This document shows positions 27,758 through 35,952 of a DNA stretch of 64,000 nt, piece by piece. Position 1 is the stretch's first letter. The number at the start of each line of letters is the position of its first letter. A program made the translations under genes and the position numbers. The notes beneath the pieces were generated by a model that saw only the letters and a program-made list of their open reading frames with translations, ran no database searches and was not told the origin of the DNA. Source of the stretch: Pararoseomonas baculiformis. Lineage in GTDB: Bacteria; Pseudomonadota; Alphaproteobacteria; Acetobacterales; Acetobacteraceae. Location: the NCBI RefSeq assembly GCF_017813395.1, contig NZ_JAGIZB010000005.1, positions 1 to 64,000 of the forward strand, read 5' to 3'.

Positions 27758-29317
27758 ATGGCTGTTCGCAACGTGCTGTTCGTGATGGCAGACCAGTTCC
27801 GCTGGGATCACATGTCCTGCGCCGGCCACCCGCATCTTCCCACGCCCAACCTGGATGCGCTGGCCGCGCGCGGCGTGCGCTTCGCCCAGGCCTATGTGCA
27901 ATCCGGGATCTGCGGCCCCTCGCGCATGTCCTACTACACCGGCCGCTACGTCTCCTCCCATGGCGCCACGCATAACCGCGTGCCGCTCTCGGTCGGCGAG
28001 GTGACGCTGGGCTGGCATCTCCGCGAGACGGGAAAGGCGCTGGCCCTGGCGGGCAAGACGCATGTGCTGCCGGATGCGCGCGGCATGAAGCGCCTGCAAC
28101 TGGACGGCCAGCACGACCTGAAGGCCCTGCTGGACGAGGGCTGGTTCACCCTGGTGGACCGCCATGACGGCCACCATGGCGAACCGGACTCCGCCTATGC
28201 CGACTGGCTCCGCAGCAAGGGCTATGACAGCCCCGATCCCTGGACGGACTACGTCATCGCCGTCGATGGCCCGGATGGCCCGCTCTCCGGCTGGAAAATG
28301 CGGAACGCCCGCCTGCCCGCCCGCGTGAAGGAGGAGCACAGCGAAACCGCCTACACCACGGATGTCGCCATCCGCTTCATGGAGGAGCGCGGCGACGAGC
28401 CCTGGGTGCTGCATCTTTCCTATGTGAAGCCGCATTGGCCCTACATCGCCCCCGCCCCCTGGCACGAGAAATTCAGCCCCGGGGATTGCCTGCCCGTGGT
28501 GCGCAGCGAGGCGGAGCGCGGTCCGCAGGCGCATCCTGTGCTGCGGGAGTTCCAGAACGAGGAGGTGGCGCAGAACTTCGCCCGTGACGAGACGGTTTCC
28601 ACCGTGCGCCCGGCCTATCAGGGCCTGATCGCGCAACTCGACCACCATCTGGGCCGTGTCTGGGAGGCGATGGAGCGGCTGGGGCGCTGGGAGGACACGC
28701 TGGTCGTCTTCTGCTCCGACCATGGCGACTATCTCGGCGACCACTGGCTCGGCGAGAAGGAGCTGTTCCACGACTGCATCCAGCGCGTGCCCTTCATCCT
28801 CTACGATCCCTCGCCGGAGGCGGACGGGACGCGGGGCAAGGTGGAGAAGCGCTTCGCGGAGGCGGTGGATGTGGTGCCCACCATCCTCGACGCGCTGCGG
28901 CTCGACCCCGCCGAGCACCTCATCGATGGCCGCTCCCTCCTTCCCGTGACGCGCGGGCAGGAGGTGGCCTGGCGCGACGCCGCCTTCTCGGAGCTGGACT
29001 GGACCTTCCGGGGCGCCCGCCGGCGGCTCGGCCTGCCCACGGGCCATCACCACGCCTGGATGGTGCGGACCGAGCGCTGGAAATACGTCCACTGGACCGA
29101 TGGGCTGCGCCCGATGCTGTTCGACCTGGCCGCCGATCCGGATGAGCTGAACGACCTGGGCGGTGATCCGGATATGGGCGAGATATGCCAGGAGATGCGG
29201 GAACGGCTGCTGGCCTGGTTCCAGGGCCTCAAGCGCCGGACCACCATCACCTGGGCGGAGGCGGAGCTGCGCACCGACAGCCACAAGCGCGCCGGTGTGT
29301 TCCTGGGAGAGTGGTGA
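27758..29317 (+). CDS. Formylglycine-dependent sulfatase/phosphonate monoester hydrolase
   Basis: A 519-residue alkaline-phosphatase-superfamily enzyme from ATG 27758, preceded by GGGAGG. Cys52 in CGPSR is the type I signature for oxidation to formylglycine by an FGE enzyme. Metal residues lie at Asp12 (VMADQFRWDH) and in FCSDHGDYLGDH. The layout, including YQGLIAQLDHHLGRVWEAME and the C-terminal ERWKYVHW...LFDLAADPDELNDL, resembles the Rhizobium phosphonate monoester hydrolase more than arylsulfatases. No signal peptide, so it acts in the cytoplasm. The natural substrate may be a sulfate ester or a phosphonate/phosphodiester. Confidence 0.88.
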   Translation: MAVRNVLFVMADQFRWDHMSCAGHPHLPTPNLDALAARGVRFAQAYVQSGICGPSRMSYYTGRYVSSHGATHNRVPLSVGEVTLGWHLRETGKALALAGKTHVLPDARGMKRLQLDGQHDLKALLDEGWFTLVDRHDGHHGEPDSAYADWLRSKGYDSPDPWTDYVIAVDGPDGPLSGWKMRNARLPARVKEEHSETAYTTDVAIRFMEERGDEPWVLHLSYVKPHWPYIAPAPWHEKFSPGDCLPVVRSEAERGPQAHPVLREFQNEEVAQNFARDETVSTVRPAYQGLIAQLDHHLGRVWEAMERLGRWEDTLVVFCSDHGDYLGDHWLGEKELFHDCIQRVPFILYDPSPEADGTRGKVEKRFAEAVDVVPTILDALRLDPAEHLIDGRSLLPVTRGQEVAWRDAAFSELDWTFRGARRRLGLPTGHHHAWMVRTERWKYVHWTDGLRPMLFDLAADPDELNDLGGDPDMGEICQEMRERLLAWFQGLKRRTTITWAEAELRTDSHKRAGVFLGEW

Positions 29318-29324
29318 GGCCTGC

Positions 29325-29346
29325 GGCCGGGCTGGCCAGCCCGGCC
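29325..29346. terminator. 22-bp perfect palindrome between convergent genes
   Basis: GGCCGGGCT (29325-29333) and AGCCCGGCC (29338-29346) pair around GGCC, starting 8 bp past the sulfatase stop and ending 11 bp before the stop of the convergent small gene. It is likely a shared transcription end. There is no U-run. Confidence 0.5.
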
Positions 29347-29356
29347 CGCCCGGGTC

Positions 29357-29617
29357 TCAGGGTGCGACGGTGGCCTGGATTTCCTGCCGCCACTGGGCCC
29401 GGGCCGCCGCCCGGGCCAGCAAGGCGCCGATGATCAGCAGCGCCAGCCCGGCCACGCCGAGGACCAGCATGGTGTTCAACCCGGCGATCATCGGCCGGCC
29501 ATGGCTGAATGGGTTCCAGCCGATCACCCCGGCCAGAAGAACATAGACCGCCACCGCCAGGGCCACCGCGCCCAGCACGAAGATGACGAAACCGAGGATG
29601 TTCAGCAGCCTGGGCAT
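29357..29617 (-). CDS. Small two-TM membrane protein, function unknown
   Basis: An 86-residue protein. TM1 is at ~7-33 (LGFVIFVLGAVALAVAVYVLLAG) and TM2 at ~48-67 (NTMLVLGVAGLALLIIGALLA). The short C-terminal tail is polar (RAAARAQWRQEIQ). I do not recognise a family. It is read on the minus strand, convergent with the sulfatase gene and divergent from moaB. The 124-bp gap to moaB holds no other feature I can support. Confidence 0.65.
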   Translation of the reverse strand: MPRLLNILGFVIFVLGAVALAVAVYVLLAGVIGWNPFSHGRPMIAGLNTMLVLGVAGLALLIIGALLARAAARAQWRQEIQATVAP

Positions 29618-29741
29618 CCGATTCTCCTCATGGCCGGGCAGGCGGACCCTGCCATGGCTTCGACGCGGCGCGAAGGGGAGCGCTGCGCGGGACAGGCCCG
29701 GCCGCCGCCCCTATATGAGGGTCCTGCCGAGGAGACCTGCT

Positions 29742-30281
29742 ATGCCGATCGATGAAAGCCGCAGCTTCCTGCCCGTGAACATCGCCATCCTGACGGTGAG
29801 CGACACGCGCGACCTCGCCTCGGACCGCTCGGGCGATACGCTGGCGGCCCGGATCGGGGCGGCCGGCCATCGTCTGGCGGACCGCGCCATCTGCCCGGAC
29901 GATGCCGGGACCATCGAAAGCCATCTGCGCCGCTGGATCGCCGATCCGCAGGTGGATTGCGTCATCACCACGGGCGGCACCGGCATCACCGGCCGCGACG
30001 TGACGCCGGAGGCCTTTGCCCGGGTGCTGGAGAAGGAGATCACCGGCTTCGGGGAGCTCTTCCGGATGCTCAGCTACCAGAAGATCGGCACCTCCACGAT
30101 CCAGTCCCGCGCCATCGGCGGAGTCTCGGGCGGCACCTATCTCTTCGCCCTGCCCGGCAGCACCGGGGCGGTGAAGGATGCCTGGGACGACATCCTGGTC
30201 CACCAGCTCGATGCACGTTTCCGCCCCTGCAATCTTGTGGAGCTGATGCCGCGCCTGCTGGAGCATCTGCGGGCGGCGTGA
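29742..30281 (+). CDS. moaB: Molybdenum cofactor biosynthesis protein B
   Basis: A 179-residue MogA/MoaB-fold protein from ATG 29742. It has VNIAILTVSDTRDLASDRSG at the start, the MPT-binding loops TTGGTGITGRDVTPEA and ALPGSTGAVKDAWDDIL, and PIDESRSF before. MoaB/MogA adenylylate molybdopterin so that molybdate can be inserted. Length agrees with MoaB. It stands alone, 67 bp before the cupin gene. Confidence 0.92.
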   Translation: MPIDESRSFLPVNIAILTVSDTRDLASDRSGDTLAARIGAAGHRLADRAICPDDAGTIESHLRRWIADPQVDCVITTGGTGITGRDVTPEAFARVLEKEITGFGELFRMLSYQKIGTSTIQSRAIGGVSGGTYLFALPGSTGAVKDAWDDILVHQLDARFRPCNLVELMPRLLEHLRAA

Positions 30282-30348
30282 AGCCGCACCCTGGCAACTT
30301 CCGCATCCGGGGCCACGTTCGTTGCGCTCGGACAGGTGGAGGCAAGAC

Positions 30349-30996
30349 ATGGCTGGCAGCGGCTTGCGCATGGCCCAGGCGGGCGAGGCAGTTCCCTTCG
30401 AAATCCCCGGCGCGACCGGCGAGTTCCGGATCCAGATCCTGAACGAGGACAAGGCGAAGGGCGTCGTCACCTCCATCGTCCACCTGCCCGCGGGCGGGAA
30501 GATCCCGGCGCATCACCACGATGCCGGCGAGGAGATGCACTATGTGCTGGAAGGCGACCTGATCGAGGCCGGGGAAACCCTGGGCGCCGGCGCCTTCCTC
30601 ACCCATGCCAAGGGCGTGGTGCATGGCCCGCATGAGAGCCGGGGCGGCGCCAAGGTGCTGACCGTGCAGACCTGGCAGAGCCAGGGCGGCGAGTTCGACT
30701 TCATCCCCGAAGGCGATGCCGCCGCGGGCGGTTCCGGCGGCCAGGGCTCGTCTAGCGGCCAGGGTTCGGGCGGCCAGGGTTCGGGCGGCCAGGCTTCGGG
30801 CGGCCAGGCTTCGGGCGGCCAGGCTTCGGGCGGCCAGGCTTCGGGCGGCCAGGCTTCGGGCGGCCAGGCTTCGGGCGGCCAGGCTTCGGGCGGCCAGGCT
30901 TCGGGGGGCAGTTCCTCCGGTTCCAGCACCTCCCAGGTCGGCGCGGAGAGCCAGGAAGAGGCCGCGAAGGACCACCGGAACAAGGGCTACTCCTGA
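30349..30996 (+). CDS. Cupin protein with Ser-Gly-Gly-Gln-Ala tandem-repeat tail
   Basis: A 215-residue protein from ATG 30349, preceded by GGAGGC. Residues ~20-120 are a single cupin: motif 1 HHHDAGEEMHYVLEGD (His55-57, Glu62, His64) and motif 2 ending GVVHGPHES (His93), a metal-binding set. After residue 125 the protein is a disordered tail of SGGQA repeats, eight perfect copies at 30781-30900 flanked by degenerate ones, then GSSSGSSTSQVGAESQEEAAKDHRNKGYS-like polar residues. No signal peptide. A role as sensor, dioxygenase or storage-like adaptor cannot be chosen. The tail is the odd feature. Confidence 0.82.
   Translation: MAGSGLRMAQAGEAVPFEIPGATGEFRIQILNEDKAKGVVTSIVHLPAGGKIPAHHHDAGEEMHYVLEGDLIEAGETLGAGAFLTHAKGVVHGPHESRGGAKVLTVQTWQSQGGEFDFIPEGDAAAGGSGGQGSSSGQGSGGQGSGGQASGGQASGGQASGGQASGGQASGGQASGGQASGGQASGGSSSGSSTSQVGAESQEEAAKDHRNKGYS
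30781..30900 (+). repeat. Eight perfect 15-bp tandem repeats inside the cupin gene
   Basis: The unit TCGGGCGGCCAGGCT is repeated eight times without change, encoding SGGQA. Upstream units at 30751-30780 differ by one to three bases, and the unit after 30900 is degenerate. A 15-bp unit keeps the frame on copy-number change, so slippage would alter tail length without disrupting the protein. Confidence 0.95.
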
Positions 30997-31001
30997 GCGC
31001 T

Positions 31002-31023
31002 GGGGGGCGGCCTTCCGCCCCCC
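31002..31023. terminator. Perfect 9-bp G/C hairpin between convergent genes
   Basis: GGGGGGCGG (31002-31010) and CCGCCCCCC (31015-31023) pair around CCTT, 5 bp past the cupin stop. It serves the cupin and the convergent dehydratase gene. No long U-run follows. Confidence 0.55.
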
Positions 31024-31029
31024 TTCGGC

Positions 31030-32004
31030 TCAGGCCAGGGCGCGGGAGAAGACGGCCGGGTCCACATTGCCCCCGCTGATCACCACGCCCACCGTCCGGC
31101 CCTTGGCCGAGACATGGCCTGCCATGACCGCCGCCAGGGCCACGGCCCCGCCCGGCTCCACCACCAGCTTCAGGTGATCGAAGGCGAAGCGCATGGCCTT
31201 CAGCACCTCATCGGGCGTGACGGTCACGCCGCCAGCCAGGCGCGGCTTGTTCACCGCGAAGGTGATCTCCCCCGGGGCGACCGAGAGAAGGGCGTCGCAG
31301 AAGGTCGAGCCCTTGCCATCCGCGCGCAGCCTTTCGCCGGCCGCCAGGGACCGGGCGGTGTCGTCCCACCCCTCCGGCTCAACGGCGAAGACCTGGGTGC
31401 CGGGGCTGGCCCCTTCCACCGCCAGGGCACAGCCGCCGATCAGCCCGCCGCCGCCGGTGCAGACGGCCAGGGCGTCCATGCGCAGCCCGGCCGCCTCGGC
31501 ATCCTCGATCAGTTCCAGCGCCACCGTGCCCTGGCCCGCGATCACGTCCGGGTGGTCGAAAGGCGGGATCAGGGTGGCGCCGCGCTCCTCCGTCAGCCGG
31601 TTCGCCAGGGCGTCCCGGTCAGTGGTCAGGCGGTCGAAGAAGGTGATTTCGGCGCCCCAGCGCCGGGTGCTCTCCACCTTGATCGAGGGGGCGTCCTTCG
31701 GCATGGCGATCAAGGCCCGGACACCCTCCGATGCCGCGGCGCAGGCGATGGCCTGGCCATGATTGCCGGAGGAATGGGTCACCACCCCCGCATCCCGCTT
31801 CTCCGCCGGCAGGCGCAGCACCGCATGGGTGGCGCCGCGGAACTTGAAGGAACCGGTCCGCTGCAGCGGCTCCGGCTTCACCAGCACCGTGCCGCCGGCC
31901 AGCGCATCCAGCACGGGATGGCGCAGCATGGGCGTGCGGACGACGCGGCCGGCCAGCCGGCCGGCGGCCGCGCGGACATCATCATAGGTCGGCAGGGTGG
32001 TCAT
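31030..32004 (-). CDS. PLP-dependent threonine/serine dehydratase-like enzyme
   Basis: A 324-residue fold-type II PLP enzyme. The cofactor Lys lies in RTGSFKFRGA, the Asn of the SSGNHGQA loop binds PLP phosphate, and GGGGLIGG forms the glycine-rich phosphate loop. It is similar to catabolic threonine dehydratase, serine racemase and the EutB-like hydroxyectoine dehydratases. No ACT domain, so no allosteric isoleucine control is expected. Its start overlaps the stop of the FAD oxidase gene by 4 bp (ATGA), so the two probably act on one amino-acid substrate pathway. Substrate inferred only. Confidence 0.87.
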   Translation of the reverse strand: MTTLPTYDDVRAAAGRLAGRVVRTPMLRHPVLDALAGGTVLVKPEPLQRTGSFKFRGATHAVLRLPAEKRDAGVVTHSSGNHGQAIACAAASEGVRALIAMPKDAPSIKVESTRRWGAEITFFDRLTTDRDALANRLTEERGATLIPPFDHPDVIAGQGTVALELIEDAEAAGLRMDALAVCTGGGGLIGGCALAVEGASPGTQVFAVEPEGWDDTARSLAAGERLRADGKGSTFCDALLSVAPGEITFAVNKPRLAGGVTVTPDEVLKAMRFAFDHLKLVVEPGGAVALAAVMAGHVSAKGRTVGVVISGGNVDPAVFSRALA

Positions 32005-33128
32005 GCGTGTTCTCTCGCAAAGCGCCGCGGATCGACCATCGGCACGATATCACTGAAGCCTTCCGGGTCCTGCTCGTTCACCAGCAGGGCCAGCAGGCGG
32101 CCGGCGGCCGGGGCGGTCTGGATGCCGTAGCCGCCCTGGCCGCAATTCCAGAAGAAGCCGGGCGTGCCGGAGGGGCCGATGGCCAGGCCACGATCCGGGG
32201 TGAAGGTGCGAAGCCCGGCCCAGCGGTGCTCCACACGGCGGACCGGGATGTCCAGCGCCTGCTCGAAACGGTCCACGGCGATGGCCACGTCCAGCTCGTC
32301 CGGCTGGGCGTCGCAGGGGTCGCTGTCGATCTCATCCGCCGGAGACACCATCAGCTTCGAACGCGCCTCGGGGCGCGCATACCATTGGTGCGCCACATCC
32401 CCGAGCAGCGGCCAGTCCGAGACATCGAAGGGGGCCGGATCGACGATCAGCGCCGTCCGCCGCTTGGGCTGCAGGCCCAGAGGCGCCACGCCTGCCATCC
32501 GCGCCACCTCGTCGCCCCAGGCTCCGGCGGCATTGACCAGGATGGGAGCGGCGAAGACGGTGCCGTCGCTCGTCTCGGCATGCCAGAGCCCGGCGTCCTG
32601 CCAGATGCGCCCGGCGCGCTGCCGCAGCGCAAGGACGCCACCATGGGCCTTCACCTGCCGCAGGAAGCCGGCATGGAGCGCGGCGACATCCATGTCGAAG
32701 GCATTCCGCTCGATCGCCGCCGCGGCCGCGTAGCCCGGGCGGAGCGCCGGGGCCATTTCGCGCACCGCCTCCGGCGTGATCGGCTCCACCCCCTCCCCGC
32801 GCGCCATCAGGGCCTCCAGCGCCGGAACCTGGTCGGGGGGCGCGAGGTGCACGACCGGGCGCGCTGCCATCAGTGGCCCGTCCGCGAAACCCGGTGGCGG
32901 ATTGCGGAAGAAATTGCCCGATGCGGCGGTGAGGAGCTGCGCATCGGCCGTGCCGTAGTTGAGGATCCAGATCGCGGCCGAGCGCCCGGTGGTGTGGTAG
33001 CCCGCGCTCTCCTCCGCCTCGAGCAGAGCGATGCGGCGGGTGGGGGCGAGATGCGCCGCGGCCGTCGCGCCGCCGATCCCGGCGCCGACCACCAGCGCTT
33101 CGAAGCGTTGGATATCCATGCCCGGCAT
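32001..33128 (-). CDS. FAD-dependent amino-acid oxidoreductase (DAO family)
   Basis: A 375-residue protein with the dinucleotide-binding motif VVGAGIGGATAAAHL near residues 12-26 and the FAD motif LLEAEESAGYHTTGRS. The C-terminal GPSGTPGFFWNCGQGGYGIQTAPAAG is typical of glycine/D-amino-acid oxidase-like (DadA/SoxB) enzymes. It could start at Met1 or Met4. It is translationally coupled to the dehydratase downstream. Together they may degrade an amino acid or hydroxy-amino acid. Confidence 0.87.
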   Translation of the reverse strand: MPGMDIQRFEALVVGAGIGGATAAAHLAPTRRIALLEAEESAGYHTTGRSAAIWILNYGTADAQLLTAASGNFFRNPPPGFADGPLMAARPVVHLAPPDQVPALEALMARGEGVEPITPEAVREMAPALRPGYAAAAAIERNAFDMDVAALHAGFLRQVKAHGGVLALRQRAGRIWQDAGLWHAETSDGTVFAAPILVNAAGAWGDEVARMAGVAPLGLQPKRRTALIVDPAPFDVSDWPLLGDVAHQWYARPEARSKLMVSPADEIDSDPCDAQPDELDVAIAVDRFEQALDIPVRRVEHRWAGLRTFTPDRGLAIGPSGTPGFFWNCGQGGYGIQTAPAAGRLLALLVNEQDPEGFSDIVPMVDPRRFAREHA

Positions 33129-33170
33129 GGTGCGGCGCTACCGGGCCGGCGGCAACCCATGCGCCCCGCA

Positions 33171-33285
33171 TTGACAGCGTTGCACGATAACCCTAGGTGC
33201 CAATCCGCAAATCACGCTCTTGATCGGGAGATAAGGCCGGTGCGCTCCGGAACGCGATACCGCGAGGAACGCTCGGCCAGCCGCC
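33171..33285 (+). promoter_or_regulatory. Candidate promoter and structured leader upstream of metN
   Basis: A perfect -35 hexamer TTGACA lies at 33171-33176. The -10 expected 17 bp downstream is poor (TAGGTG). A leader of up to ~180 nt would follow. At 33217-33230 CTCT/GGAG could pair around TGATCG, then come short self-complementary blocks CCGG/CCGG (33237-33250), CGCG/CGCG (33253-33264) and an alternative CGAG/CTCG (33263-33275), framed by GGCC at 33235-33238 and 33275-33278. It does not show the conserved cores of the SAM-I or SAM-II riboswitches that I know. Confidence 0.35.
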
Positions 33286-33388
33286 CCATGGCGCAACACA
33301 GCGTCGCGGCCTGTTGGATTTCTCGGGCCACCCTTTCGTGGCAGACCCCGCGGGCCTGACCGCCCCCCTCCCCTTCCGGGTTCCATCC

Positions 33389-34453
33389 ATGCCTGATGCC
33401 CCCGGCCAGCCGCCGGCCATTTCCCTCCACGCGCTGGTCCGCGAGTTCCGCGGCCGCGGCACGCCGATGCGCGCGCTGGATGGCGTGTCGCTGGACGTCG
33501 CCCCGGGCGAGGTCTTCGGCATTGTCGGCCGCTCCGGCGCCGGCAAATCCACCCTTCTCCGCTGCGTGAACCTGCTGGAGAGGCCGGATTCGGGCACCGT
33601 CACCGTCCTGGGCCAGGAGATGACGCGCCTGGACGAGGCGGCGCTGCGCCAGGCCCGGCGCGGCATCGGGATGGTGTTCCAGCACTTCAACCTGCTCTCC
33701 GCGCGCACCGTGGCGGGCAACATCGCCTTTCCGCTGGAGATCGCGGGGGTGCCGAGGGCGGAGCGGGAGGCAAGGGTGGCGGAACTGCTGCCTCTCGTGG
33801 GGCTGGAGGCGCGGCGGGACTACTACCCGGCCCAACTCTCGGGCGGGCAGAAGCAGCGCGTGGGCATCGCCCGCGCCCTCGCCTCCCGCCCCCGCATCCT
33901 TCTCTGCGACGAGGCGACCAGCGCGCTGGACCCGGAGACGACGGAGGAGATCCTTTCCCTCATCCGCTCCATCCGGGACCGGCTGGACCTGACGGTGCTG
34001 CTGATCACGCATGAGATGGCCGTGGTGAAGGCCATCTGCGACCGCGTGGCTGTTATGGAGGCGGGCATGGTGATCGAGCAGGGCCGCGTCTTCGACGTGT
34101 TCACCCGCCCGGCCCACCCCACCACGCGCCGCTTCGTCTCGGAGGTGATCGGCCATGTCGTGCCGCCCGGCACCGTCGCCCGGCTGCCCGACCCCAATCC
34201 GGGCGAGGAGCGGCGGCTGCTGCAGGTTCTCTTCGCCGGTCCCTCCTCCACCCGCGCCGTGGTCAGCGAGGCCTCCCGGCGCTTCGGGCTCGACCTGAAC
34301 ATCGTCTCCGGCCGGATCGATGCGATCGGCTCCGAGCCCTATGGCCTCATGGCCCTGGCCGCCTATGGCCCGCCCAACGCCATCGAGGAGGCCAGCGCCT
34401 GGATGCGCAGCCTCGGCCTCGATGTCTCGGATATCGGGGAGGACCCGGCATGA
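33389..34453 (+). CDS. metN: Methionine ABC transporter ATP-binding protein
   Basis: A 354-residue ATPase from ATG 33389. Walker A GRSGAGKST (48-56), Q-loop GMVFQHFNLL, signature LSGGQKQRVGIARAL and Walker B ILLCDEATSALD are all present, as is the switch HEM (LLITHEM). The C-terminal ~75 residues contain the NIL domain that in MetN senses intracellular methionine and inhibits transport. It overlaps metI by 4 bp. It powers import of methionine (L or D) or related compounds by the MetNIQ system. Confidence 0.95.
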   Translation: MPDAPGQPPAISLHALVREFRGRGTPMRALDGVSLDVAPGEVFGIVGRSGAGKSTLLRCVNLLERPDSGTVTVLGQEMTRLDEAALRQARRGIGMVFQHFNLLSARTVAGNIAFPLEIAGVPRAEREARVAELLPLVGLEARRDYYPAQLSGGQKQRVGIARALASRPRILLCDEATSALDPETTEEILSLIRSIRDRLDLTVLLITHEMAVVKAICDRVAVMEAGMVIEQGRVFDVFTRPAHPTTRRFVSEVIGHVVPPGTVARLPDPNPGEERRLLQVLFAGPSSTRAVVSEASRRFGLDLNIVSGRIDAIGSEPYGLMALAAYGPPNAIEEASAWMRSLGLDVSDIGEDPA

Positions 34454-35115
34454 TCCCCTGGCTGCCGCCCGCATTGACGGACCTCCTGATCGAGGCCGCC
34501 TGGCAGACCCTGCTCATGACCTTCGGCGGCGCGGTGATCGCGATCATCGCCGGGCTGCCGCTCGCGCTTCTCCTGCACACCACGGGGCCGGGCGGGCTGT
34601 TGCCGAATGGCTGGATCAACCGGCCGATCGGGCTGCTGGTGAACGCCATCCGCTCCACGCCCTTCATCATCCTGATGGTGGCGATCGTGCCCTTCACGCG
34701 GCTGGTCGCCGGCACATCCATCGGCACCACGGCCGCCCTGGTGCCGCTCGCCCTCGCCGCCACCGCCTTCATCGTCCGCCTGTTCGAGAACGCGCTGCGG
34801 GAAGTTGACCGGGGCGTGATCGAGGCCGCGCGTGCCATGGGCGCCACGCGCACCCAGATCATGGCCCGCGTGCTGGTACCCGAAGCCCTTCCCGGGCTGA
34901 TCGCGGCCATCACCGTCACCCTGGTGGGCCTGGTCGGCTATTCCGCCATGGCCGGGGCGATCGGCGGCGGCGGGCTGGGCGACCTGGGCATCCGCTTCGG
35001 CTACCAGCGCTTCATGCCGGAGGTCATGGCCACGGTCGTGGCCATCCTCATCCTCTTCGTCCAGGGGCTGCAATCCCTGGGCGACTGGCTCGTCCGGCGG
35101 TTCAGCCGGCGCTGA
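34450..35115 (+). CDS. metI: Methionine ABC transporter permease
   Basis: A 221-residue permease with five or six TM segments. The EAA loop is in EAARAMGATRTQIMARVLVPEALPG. The N-terminus LIEAAWQTLLMTFGGAVIAI and the GLVGYSAMAGAIGGGGLGDLG segment are typical of MetI. It overlaps metN by ATGA and is 16 bp ahead of the first metQ. Confidence 0.95.
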   Translation: MIPWLPPALTDLLIEAAWQTLLMTFGGAVIAIIAGLPLALLLHTTGPGGLLPNGWINRPIGLLVNAIRSTPFIILMVAIVPFTRLVAGTSIGTTAALVPLALAATAFIVRLFENALREVDRGVIEAARAMGATRTQIMARVLVPEALPGLIAAITVTLVGLVGYSAMAGAIGGGGLGDLGIRFGYQRFMPEVMATVVAILILFVQGLQSLGDWLVRRFSRR

Positions 35116-35131
35116 CACACGGGACACAACA

Positions 35132-35932
35132 ATGCCGGTCACACGTCGCATCCTCGGCGCCCTTGCCGCCCTCACCCCTGTTGCCGCCTTCGCCCAGGAC
35201 ATCGGCACGGCGCAGCGGCCGATCCGCATCGGCGTCACCGCCGGGCCGCATGCCCAGGCCATGGAGAAGGTGCGCGAGATCGCGGCGCGTGACGGGCTGG
35301 TCCTGCGCATCGTGGAATTCACCGACTACATCCAGCCCAACGCGGCCCTCGCCGCCGGTGACCTGGACGCCAATTCCTACCAGCACCAGCCCTTCCTGGA
35401 CGCGGCGGTGCGCGACCGCCGCCTGCCCCTGGTTTCCGTGGGCAAGACGATGCTCTTCCCGATGGGCGCCTATTCGCGCCGCCACAAGGCAGCCCAGGAC
35501 GTGCCCAATGGCGGCCGCGTGGCCATCCCCAACGACCCCTCCAATGGCGGCCGCGCGCTGGTGCTGCTCGCCAAGGGCGGCCTGTTCGGCCTGAAGGAGG
35601 GCGCGGATCATCGCGCGACGGTCGCCGACATCACCAGCAATCCCCGCCGCATCCGCGTGGTGGAGCTGGAAGCCGCGCAGCTTCCACGCGCCCTGGAGGA
35701 GGTGGAACTGGCCGCCATCAACACCAACTACGCCATCAATGCCGGGCTGAACCCCGTGCGGGACGCCATTGTCCTGGAGGGGACCGACAGCCCCTATGCC
35801 AACCTCATCGTGGTTCGCCAGCAGGACAAGGATGCGCCCTGGGTGCGCCGCCTTCTCGCGGCCTACCATACCAACGAGGTGAAGGACTTCGTCCAGGCGA
35901 CCTTCCAGGGCTCCGTCATCCCCGCCTTCTGA
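35132..35932 (+). CDS. metQ: Methionine-binding protein MetQ, copy 1
   Basis: A 266-residue NlpA/MetQ family periplasmic receptor. The N-terminus is a cleavable signal (ILGALAALTPVAAFAQD) without a lipobox Cys, unlike E. coli MetQ. Family segments: IRIGVTAGPHAQAMEKVREIA, IVEFTDYIQPNAALAAGDLDAN, QHQPFLD and NDPSNGGRALVLLAKGGLF. It is followed 20 bp later by a second homologous receptor. Confidence 0.94.
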   Translation: MPVTRRILGALAALTPVAAFAQDIGTAQRPIRIGVTAGPHAQAMEKVREIAARDGLVLRIVEFTDYIQPNAALAAGDLDANSYQHQPFLDAAVRDRRLPLVSVGKTMLFPMGAYSRRHKAAQDVPNGGRVAIPNDPSNGGRALVLLAKGGLFGLKEGADHRATVADITSNPRRIRVVELEAAQLPRALEEVELAAINTNYAINAGLNPVRDAIVLEGTDSPYANLIVVRQQDKDAPWVRRLLAAYHTNEVKDFVQATFQGSVIPAF

Positions 35933-35952
35933 TCGCAAAGGATCGATCCGCC

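Noticed and set aside
30781-30900. CRISPR array
   Set aside because: Repeats are 15 bp, in frame, without spacers, and inside a coding gene. They are a protein tandem repeat.
33171-33388. SAM-I or SAM-II riboswitch before metN
   Set aside because: The conserved cores, such as the GGCAACC-type segment of SAM-I or the GCTAAA segment of SAM-II, are missing. Only a generic structured leader is reported.
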